DNA of 11,533 bases from Kiritimatiellia bacterium (GTDB taxonomy: Bacteria > Verrucomicrobiota > Kiritimatiellia > RFP12 > DVOR01): assembly GCA_017548245.1 (NCBI GenBank), contig JAFYMU010000036.1:1-11533 (forward strand), written 5' to 3'. The translations under genes and the position numbers were made by a program. The notes under the pieces are model-generated. The model searched no databases, was not told the origin of the DNA, and saw nothing but the letters and a program-made list of their open reading frames with translations. Positions 5,707-11,533 of this stretch are shown piece after piece (positions within the stretch are counted from its first letter, which is position 1; every line of letters starts with the position of its first letter).

Positions 5707-6927
5707 TTAGCGAGCAAAGATGAGAGAGGTGTTCACACCGCCAAAGGCGAAGTTGTTGGAGGTAATGTGGTCGGTCGAGAGCGTGAGACCGTTACCCATT
5801 ATGAGATTCATCGCACCACAGGCTTCATCGGGCGTCACGAGGTTCAAGTTGGGGGCGAACCATTCATTGCGCATCATCTCGATGGAGAGCACGGCTTCAA
5901 TGGCACCGCAAGCACCCAAGGTGTGACCGATGTAGTTCTTAATGGTACTCACGGCCGGACGCGAACCGTAGACGGCCGTCGTTGCGGTGCCTTCTGCCAC
6001 GTCGCCGAGCGCGGTTGCGGTACCATGGGCATTGACGTAACCAATGGCGTCGGGGGGCAAGTTAGCATCCGCCAAGGCCAAACGCATCGCCTGGGCCATG
6101 GTTTCATGGTTGGGTTGGGTCACATGGCGGCCGTCGGTGTTCGTACCAAAGCCAACGATTTCAGCGATAATCGTGGCACCACGTGCAAGCGCATGTTCGC
6201 GTTCTTCCAAGATCATCGTGCCGGCGCCTTCACCAATCACCAAGCCATCGCGATCCTTATCAAAGGCACGCGGGGCCATGTGCGGTGCATCATTTTGGCG
6301 ACTCGTTGCGAAGAGCGTATCAAAGACCGCCACCTGCGTGGGGCTAAACTCTTCTGCGCCACCTGCAATCATCACATCCTGAAGACCATACTTGATGGCT
6401 TCATAGGCATTACCAAGGGCAAGACTGCCCGAGGTGCACGCGGTACCCGTCGGAATCAAACGGCCTGTGGTGCCAAAGTGAACCGAGAGGTTGACCACCG
6501 TGGTCTGCGGCATCATCTTGATGTAGGTCGAACTCGTCACATTTTTCACTTCACGGGCCGCAATCACGGAGTAGAAGTCCGCCACGGCATCAACGCTACC
6601 CGAGGAGGACCCGTAGGCAATGCCCGTGCGACCTTGTTTGAGAATCGGGTCATTGAGCAAGCCTGCTTGCGTCAAGGCCTGTTCGGTTGCCGCGAGGGCG
6701 AGAATGGAGACGCGGCCCATCGTGCGCGTGACCTTGCGCGTGTAGTGCGCCGGAGGCACAAAGCCATCTGCGAGCGAACACAAATGGGACTGCAACCCCA
6801 CATAGGTGGCCAAGTCATCGGATTTGCGAACCGTATTCTTCAAGATTTTTAGGCGTTCATAAGCCGAGGAAACATCATTTCCAAGTGCGCTTACAAGACC
6901 GCAACCAGTAATTACAACGCGACGCAT
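5707..6927 (-). CDS. Beta-ketoacyl-ACP synthase, FabF/KAS II type (ApeR-like)
   Basis: A 406-residue cytoplasmic condensing enzyme. The thiolase-fold triad is complete: nucleophile C164 in TACTSG, H301 in NAHGTAT and H335 in GHTLGACG, with the structural lysine K330 (STIKNYIGH). The N-terminal RRVVITGCGLVSALGND and the C-terminal NNFAFGGVNTSL gate-loop motif are also normal, and the length matches FabF. It should catalyse decarboxylative condensation of malonyl-ACP with the growing acyl chain. The polyene neighbourhood suggests a pathway enzyme and not the housekeeping FabF; in known clusters the corresponding position is ApeR, whose role is thought to be in the first or supporting condensations (established family knowledge, not visible here). 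The ATG at 6927-6925 overlaps the ketoreductase stop as TAATG, and GGAGGA at 6941-6936, inside the end of that gene, is a good Shine-Dalgarno 8 bases upstream. Confidence 0.93.
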   Translation of the reverse strand: MRRVVITGCGLVSALGNDVSSAYERLKILKNTVRKSDDLATYVGLQSHLCSLADGFVPPAHYTRKVTRTMGRVSILALAATEQALTQAGLLNDPILKQGRTGIAYGSSSGSVDAVADFYSVIAAREVKNVTSSTYIKMMPQTTVVNLSVHFGTTGRLIPTGTACTSGSLALGNAYEAIKYGLQDVMIAGGAEEFSPTQVAVFDTLFATSRQNDAPHMAPRAFDKDRDGLVIGEGAGTMILEEREHALARGATIIAEIVGFGTNTDGRHVTQPNHETMAQAMRLALADANLPPDAIGYVNAHGTATALGDVAEGTATTAVYGSRPAVSTIKNYIGHTLGACGAIEAVLSIEMMRNEWFAPNLNLVTPDEACGAMNLIMGNGLTLSTDHITSNNFAFGGVNTSLIFAR

Positions 6928-7649
6928 TAGAACATTCCTCCATTAATCGAAATTACTTGACGGGTGATATACCCAGCCTGTTCCGAGAGCAAGAAGCACG
7001 CCAATGCGGCGACTTCTTCAGCCTTACCAAAGCGGCGCATCGGAATCGCCTTCTTCACTTCATCCACCGGCAAGCCCTGAATCATTTCAGTGTCAATGAT
7101 GCCCGGCGCAATGCAGTTCACGGTGATGCTGCGCTTGGCGAGTTCAATGGCCAACGCCTTGGAGGCGCCAATGATGCCCGCCTTTGCGGCAGAGTAGTTG
7201 ACCTGGCCACGATTGCCGACCACACCAGAGATGGAGGAGAGGGCAATGATGCGACCGCGGATGCGTTCGCTAATCATCGGCATGACGATGGGTTTTAAGA
7301 CATTGTAGAAGCCATCCAAGTCGGTACGCAAGACGCGATCCCACTGTTCTTCTTCCAAGACGGGGAAGGGATTGTCGTCGGCAATACCCGCATTGCACAC
7401 AACGCCATAGTAACATCCATTGGCGGCGATGTCGGCTTCAATGGCCTCACGCGTTTGGGCACGGTTGGCGCAGTCGAACTGCAAGAGGGTGCCACTGCCA
7501 CCCAACGCCTTGACCGCTTCGGCGGTCGCTTCAGCCGAGGCGCGGTTGCCACAGTAGTGAATCACGGGGTCGTACCCCTGACGTGCCGCTTCAAGTGCAA
7601 TTGCCTTGCCGATACCACGGCTCGAACCGGTAATGAGAATACGTTTCAT
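6927..7649 (-). CDS. fabG: 3-oxoacyl-ACP reductase, FabG-type SDR (ApeQ-like)
   Basis: A 240-residue NADPH-dependent short-chain dehydrogenase that reduces the 3-keto group formed by the ketosynthases. The Rossmann motif TGSSRGIG is at residues 7-14, the NAG motif at 86-88, the catalytic serine S139 in LSSISG, and the YxxxK pair Y152/K156. The C-terminal INGGMF is typical of FabG. The fourth residue of the SDR tetrad, normally Asn in T-N-L, is Asp here (TDLDGFYN, D110). The frame also opens at a TTG (7664), but that codon overlaps the stop of the preceding gene and would place extra residues (MKGSP) before the normal MKRILITG start; AAAGGA at 7661-7656 lies 6 bases before the ATG at 7649-7647, so that start is used. 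It lies 11 bases after the KS-DH gene and overlaps the next ketosynthase by one base. Confidence 0.94.
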   Translation of the reverse strand: MKRILITGSSRGIGKAIALEAARQGYDPVIHYCGNRASAEATAEAVKALGGSGTLLQFDCANRAQTREAIEADIAANGCYYGVVCNAGIADDNPFPVLEEEQWDRVLRTDLDGFYNVLKPIVMPMISERIRGRIIALSSISGVVGNRGQVNYSAAKAGIIGASKALAIELAKRSITVNCIAPGIIDTEMIQGLPVDEVKKAIPMRRFGKAEEVAALACFLLSEQAGYITRQVISINGGMF

Positions 7650-7655
7650 GGGAGA

Positions 7656-7661
7656 TCCTTT
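7656..7661 (-). promoter_or_regulatory. Shine-Dalgarno site that fixes the ketoreductase start
   Basis: AAAGGA read on the minus strand, 6 bases before the ATG at 7649. It overlaps the stop codon of the upstream KS-DH gene and rules against the TTG at 7664. Confidence 0.65.
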
Positions 7662-9262
7662 CAAGGTTGAATGGAGAGCAAGGCCTTCGCCTCTTCTTCA
7701 TCGGGACGAAAGACATTGAGCATTGCGGTGGCGACACATTGACCTGCTGCGTTGTCAATGCGTGTATCAAAAGCGGCGAATTGATTGTCCGAAAACTCGG
7801 GGTGCACGTGGATCGTGTAGCGTTCGCCCTCTGCAAAACAGGGCAGATCAAGGGCGAGCGAACGTGATCCGAGCACAAAACCCAACTGCGGCGTTTCACC
7901 CCGTTGGACGGCGACCAAACCGACATAGGCCGCAATGGATTGGGCCATGTATTCCAAGGCGGTGCAAGGCGGCGTGCCACCAAGTTGTGCATCAAAGAAG
8001 ATGTCGGTCTTACGAATCGTGACTTCGGTAGTCAAACCTTCGGGAGAGAAGGAGGCGTCATCGTAGTCATCAATCAAAATCATCGGTGCGCGATGGGGCA
8101 AGAGTTCGTCCATCGTGTAATGACGCGTGGCATCCGTGGGGCGGCCCAGAAGAACCGCAACGTTGCTGCCACCAAAGGCAAAGGAGGTCGAGATCGCGGT
8201 TCGGGGGCAAAGCGTCGAATCCTTGCCGACCAACGGCAATGACGGCAAGTCGGGATCTCGTTCGCCCGAGAGCACGTGCGGCAAGGCAGGGCCCTTCGCC
8301 TTCAACATCAACCAACAGAGCGCGGCTTCAATGGCCCCTGCGGCACCCAAGGTGTGCCCAGTCATGGGTTTGGTAGAGGAACAGGGGATCGCGTCACCAA
8401 AGACATTGACCACGGCCTGACTCTCCATCTTATCGTTGTAGGTCGTGCCGGTGCCATGTAAATTGACATAATCCACCGCTTCGGGGGGCAACCCCGCGTC
8501 AGCCAAAGCGCCACGCAAGGCCGCTTCAGCCCCTTGACCATTGGGTTCGGGTGCGGTTAAGTGATAGGCATCGGAGGATTCGCCAACACCTAACAACATC
8601 ACCTCTGCGGGACCCTTTTCCATAATAAAGAGAGCGGCGCCTTCGCCGAGATTGATGCCGGTGCGGTCTTTACCAAAGGGGCGGGCGAGCTCGGTGCTCA
8701 AGGCTTCCAACGCGTAGAAGCCGTTGATGACCAAACGGGTTGAGGCGTCCACGCCACCAACTAACACGGCATCGCAAATGCCCTTTTCAATCAATTGACG
8801 AGCCGATGCAAAGACCTTGCCACTGGAGGAGCAGGCCGTTGAAATCACATAGGCAGGGCCCTTAACGGCGCTGTAGCGTTTCAAAAAGGCGGCAGGGAGT
8901 GCCATGTCGATGCGGGTGGGATTGGCGGTGAATTCTTCCATCGCCGAGTTGCTAGTACCCAAGACCACGCCAATGCGTTCGGCAGGGATGCGCGCCTTCA
9001 AGGCTTCAACATCGGCTTGAATTTGTTGGTACGCCGCCGCAATGAGGCGTTCGCAACGCGATCCGAGCTGAGGCTCAAAATCATCGGGCAAGTCTACCGT
9101 TCCAAAGGGCGTTTCTTCCCCATTGGGCAAGATGCCAGCAACCTTTCGCATGCCCGAAAGGTCACCCGCCATGGCGCGTTGATAGATGGTTGCTTTGTCA
9201 TTGCCGAGGGCGCACAAGACGCCCAACGCCGTTAGACCAAGCGGTTGAGAGGGTTGCTTCAT
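7661..9262 (-). CDS. Ketosynthase fused to a hotdog dehydratase (ApeO-ApeP-like fusion)
   Basis: A 533-residue two-domain protein. Residues 1 to about 374 are a beta-ketoacyl synthase with nucleophile C144 (STACSSSG), H270 (NLHGTGT), K298 and H303 (GHTLGAAG), and the terminal SFAFGGSN. Residues about 382-525 are a hotdog domain of the FabZ/ApeP kind: LPHRAPMILID at 388-398, then TALEYMAQSIAAYVGL with E437, then LGFVLGSRSLAL. The canonical GHFPG block of FabZ with its catalytic histidine is not present; that stretch reads FFDAQLGGTPP, as in the ApeP-like subfamily. In known aryl polyene clusters the KS ApeO and dehydratase ApeP are encoded by adjacent separate genes in this order, so the fusion fits a merged gene pair. 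The ATG at 9262-9260 overlaps the upstream stop as ATGA and is preferred over the upstream ATG at 9286, which adds MVQLGNPT and lies inside the preceding gene. Confidence 0.9.
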   Translation of the reverse strand: MKQPSQPLGLTALGVLCALGNDKATIYQRAMAGDLSGMRKVAGILPNGEETPFGTVDLPDDFEPQLGSRCERLIAAAYQQIQADVEALKARIPAERIGVVLGTSNSAMEEFTANPTRIDMALPAAFLKRYSAVKGPAYVISTACSSSGKVFASARQLIEKGICDAVLVGGVDASTRLVINGFYALEALSTELARPFGKDRTGINLGEGAALFIMEKGPAEVMLLGVGESSDAYHLTAPEPNGQGAEAALRGALADAGLPPEAVDYVNLHGTGTTYNDKMESQAVVNVFGDAIPCSSTKPMTGHTLGAAGAIEAALCWLMLKAKGPALPHVLSGERDPDLPSLPLVGKDSTLCPRTAISTSFAFGGSNVAVLLGRPTDATRHYTMDELLPHRAPMILIDDYDDASFSPEGLTTEVTIRKTDIFFDAQLGGTPPCTALEYMAQSIAAYVGLVAVQRGETPQLGFVLGSRSLALDLPCFAEGERYTIHVHPEFSDNQFAAFDTRIDNAAGQCVATAMLNVFRPDEEEAKALLSIQP

Positions 9263-11533
9263 GGTAGGATTTCCCAGTTGTACCATTGTTCTGGATGAGC
9301 CTTAACAAAGGGCTCAAGCGCTTCAATAAAGTGTTCAACCATGCGGTCATTCGGTTGAATGGCCCGCGCTTCCACGCGGTAGACATTGCGTCGCACGCGA
9401 TAACAAACAACAAAGTAGATGGGGTGTTCAAGGAGCTTGGCAAAACGGTAGACGCCCTTTGGGAAGGTGCAGGGTTGCCCCAAGAAGGTGACTGTCTGCG
9501 AGAGCCCAAAGGCGCGATCGCCTGCCATTAAGATGCAGTCGCCGTTGTCCAAATAGGTACCCGCCTCAAAGAGTTCGCCCATGCCAAAGCCAGCAACAGG
9601 GTGAATGTGCACCGAGGGGCGCTTAAAATGTTCGAAATAGAACTGGTTAAAGACCGCCGTTTGCGCCACATGCATAAAGGCATGGAGAGGAATCTCCGTG
9701 GAGGCGGCCGCTGGTAAGACCTCCATTGCGCCGAAGTGCGAGGAGAGTAAAAAGACGCCTTTGCGCGTTTGAACCGCCTCAATGAAGGCCTGCGTTTCTG
9801 CATCATCGGCAATCTCAACGCGTGGCTGGCCGCGTCCGCAAGACATGACGGCGAACTTATCAATCATGGACTGCACAAAGCAGATGAGACGTTGGCGCGA
9901 ACGCGTAAAGCGGCGAATCTTGGCACTGGTGAACCACAACGTATTGGCCACCACGTAGCCCGAGAGGTCCATTGCCCACTTTCCTAAAAGGCGATAGATC
10001 CAAACCACGAGTTGCATGCCAAACCGCGTGGCGGCGAATTCGGTCTGCTTGTCTTTCGTGGGGGCTTGCACGGTGTCGCGCCCCCAAAAGAGGAGGAAGG
10101 CCGAACCATAGGCAATGGTTAAACCCACTGCAAAGACCTGGCCAATCGAACGCACCACCATAAAGGAGACAAGCGCAAGGGCCCCAAACCCTGCCAAACT
10201 GGTGAGGAACGAACAGGTCACAGGCTTAATCGCCTTTCGGTCGCCAGAGGCAAAGAAGATGGTGTAGTCCAAGCTCATGCCAATGAGCATAAAACAGGCC
10301 AAGAGGTGGAAGAGGTTGAGCGTTCCACCGCGCACACCAAAGCAGATGAAGACGGTGCCGACGGCGAGCAACGAGGGGAGCGCAATCCAAAGGGCGCGCT
10401 TTTTGAAGGTGATGAGCAGCACCGCCAAGAGAACGAGGCCTACGATGGCGAGTAGCAAACGGGTCACTGCGCTGAGCTGATCAACCGTTTGCTGCATAAC
10501 GCGTTGCGGATTGTAGTGGTGAATGCCGTCAAGCGTGGTCTTGGGCGCAGGCACATTGGGAATCACCGAGAGATAACCGCCAGCGGCTGTCTGGATAAAG
10601 AAGTTGTCACGCAGGAGGGCAGGCAGAACGTCCGCAGTCCAGGGTTGGGGTGCGCTGGGGGCGGTTAAGGGGGCGATGCCGAGGCGTTCGGTCAAGGTGG
10701 CCCCTTCGGTGGCATAGAGTTGCTGAAGGTGCGGATAAAGGGTTTGGCGGCGCTTCAAAGACGGCAGGAAGTTGGAGACGCGCGGGGTGCCCTCGGGTAA
10801 GGTCAGGGCCTCTTCGCGTTCGATAACCGTTTCAAGGGTGTCGCCTTCAATGACCAACATGCCAAGGGTGTCGTCATCGGTGGCAGGGAAGGTGAGTTCG
10901 CGGAAACGTTTTTCCGCCTCCAAGAGCCCTTGCGAGGGCGCGTGGAAGTCCTGCAAATCGGTTCCGAACTGGATCCAATAGAGGGCTGGAAGGAGGGCAA
11001 TGCCCAAAAGGACGGGGATGCGTCGCACCCACATCGGAAGCGCAACGGGGGGCTCGTCTTGAGGCGTCGGTGTGGCGGAACCCTTGAGGGTGAAGAGCAC
11101 TCCGACCAAAGCGGCGGCGAGGCCACTCATCATAAAGATGGCGGACTGAACCAAAATCGGCATGCCAGAGAAGAGGAGAGGCAAGAGGGAGAGTTCGGTG
11201 GTAATCCAGGAGCAGAGGAGGTTTTTCCGAACCCCCTCACGGTCATGCGCCAAGCATCCATGGAAGGCGTAGTCAATCGTTAAACCCAAAAGCGTGGTCG
11301 CGAAGACGCCGGCCAAGAGGTGGATGGAGGAACAACAGAGGAGGGTGGTGAGCACGCCTACGCCGCCGGAAAGGGTTAAGATGTAGAGCAAGTAGGGGTA
11401 GACGCGGAAGGATTTGAGGGCGACCCATGCCACAATTAAAATGATGCCCAACGAGAAGCGCGAGAGCCACGTAATCTCGCGTTTACACTTGCCCGCGACT
11501 TCAACGGTGTGGAGGGGAACGCCTGAGATGGAG
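9259..11533 (-). CDS. MMPL/RND-type lipid exporter fused to an LpxL-type acyltransferase (N-terminus outside the window)
   Basis: The frame is open from the right edge (first full codon 11532-11530) to the stop at 9259, giving 757 visible residues. The TTG at 11451 is not a real start: the 27 codons before it are open and encode ISGVPLHTVEVAGK...REITWLSRFS, the usual lead into TM2 of MMPL exporters. Visible order: end of the first periplasmic loop, TM2-TM6 (about 26-149), TM7 (170-188), second periplasmic domain (about 189-355), and TM8-TM12 (357-484). TM4 has GLTIDY (D87, Y88) and TM10 has GMSLDY (D422, Y423), the Asp-Tyr pairs of the proton relay. After a short linker (485-502) comes an LpxL/HtrB-like domain: TRFGMQLVVWIYRLLGKW near 502, SSHFGAMEV with the HX4E pair H599/E604, and MAGDRAFG at 669-676. 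It would export a polyene lipid (ApeN-like) and acylate or transfer it. The LpxL domain's N-terminal part looks shortened. Confidence 0.88.
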   Translation of the reverse strand, partial: SISGVPLHTVEVAGKCKREITWLSRFSLGIILIVAWVALKSFRVYPYLLYILTLSGGVGVLTTLLCCSSIHLLAGVFATTLLGLTIDYAFHGCLAHDREGVRKNLLCSWITTELSLLPLLFSGMPILVQSAIFMMSGLAAALVGVLFTLKGSATPTPQDEPPVALPMWVRRIPVLLGIALLPALYWIQFGTDLQDFHAPSQGLLEAEKRFRELTFPATDDDTLGMLVIEGDTLETVIEREEALTLPEGTPRVSNFLPSLKRRQTLYPHLQQLYATEGATLTERLGIAPLTAPSAPQPWTADVLPALLRDNFFIQTAAGGYLSVIPNVPAPKTTLDGIHHYNPQRVMQQTVDQLSAVTRLLLAIVGLVLLAVLLITFKKRALWIALPSLLAVGTVFICFGVRGGTLNLFHLLACFMLIGMSLDYTIFFASGDRKAIKPVTCSFLTSLAGFGALALVSFMVVRSIGQVFAVGLTIAYGSAFLLFWGRDTVQAPTKDKQTEFAATRFGMQLVVWIYRLLGKWAMDLSGYVVANTLWFTSAKIRRFTRSRQRLICFVQSMIDKFAVMSCGRGQPRVEIADDAETQAFIEAVQTRKGVFLLSSHFGAMEVLPAAASTEIPLHAFMHVAQTAVFNQFYFEHFKRPSVHIHPVAGFGMGELFEAGTYLDNGDCILMAGDRAFGLSQTVTFLGQPCTFPKGVYRFAKLLEHPIYFVVCYRVRRNVYRVEARAIQPNDRMVEHFIEALEPFVKAHPEQWYNWEILP

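Noticed and set aside
5641..6852. 403-codon open frame on the plus strand
   Set aside because: Antisense to the FabF-type ketosynthase (complete Cys-His-His triad). The His/Arg/Gly-rich product has no family features.
11449..11451. TTG as the start of the exporter gene
   Set aside because: The frame continues open for 27 more codons to the window edge and those codons encode the normal segment before TM2. A 12-TM exporter also needs TM1 and the first periplasmic loop, which must lie beyond 11533.
1..11533. Mobile elements, CRISPR arrays, tRNA or rRNA genes, toxin-antitoxin pairs
   Set aside because: Looked for on both strands by eye; no direct repeat arrays, transposase or integrase motifs, cloverleaf sequences or paired small genes were found. 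The window is a dense run of one-direction metabolic and transport genes.

Overview
The window is a compact, wholly minus-strand stretch of a Gram-negative (diderm) bacterial chromosome with moderate-to-high GC. No RNA gene, CRISPR array, insertion sequence or phage gene was seen. The outer-membrane-type acyltransferase domain and the polyene-lipid gene set point to a diderm. The phylum cannot be fixed from the sequence. All genes read right to left, so the biological order runs from 11533 down to 1.

Region A (11533 to 4349) is the 3' part of a polyketide/fatty-acid-like operon that matches the aryl polyene (APE) / xanthomonadin / flexirubin type. In transcription order it holds: an MMPL/RND-type lipid exporter carrying an LpxL-type acyltransferase domain in the same reading frame (its N-terminus lies outside the window); a ketosynthase fused to a hotdog dehydratase; a FabG-type ketoreductase; a FabF-type ketosynthase; a short ketosynthase-like chain-length-factor protein; and a PlsC-type acyltransferase. 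Junctions are ATGA overlaps, a TAATG overlap, or gaps of 3 and 11 nt, so this looks like one translationally coupled unit. The order resembles ApeN-O-P-Q-R of known clusters (from memory), with O and P merged and an extra acyltransferase added to N. Together the two KS proteins, CLF, KR and DH would extend a carrier-protein-bound aryl starter by repeated C2 units, keeping the double bonds. The acyltransferases would attach the polyene to a lipid or glycan and the exporter would move it to the outer membrane. Carrier proteins, starter ligase, ammonia-lyase, second dehydratase, LolA and thioesterase are not in the window and would be expected beyond 11533.

Region B (4348 to 3899) is a thioredoxin gene with its own extended -10 promoter and a strong hairpin just after it. 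Region C (3898 to 858) is a secreted coiled-coil/LysM protein, a Na+/phosphate cotransporter with a PhoU-like tail, and ribulose-phosphate 3-epimerase coupled to it by a TAATG overlap, closed by a clear intrinsic terminator at 858-884.

Region D (809 to 1) has a low-molecular-weight protein tyrosine phosphatase and the first 85 codons of a MATE-family efflux transporter with a candidate promoter. No stretch of 300 bases lacks a gene. The largest gaps (258-353 and 810-904) hold the MATE promoter and the rpe terminator.
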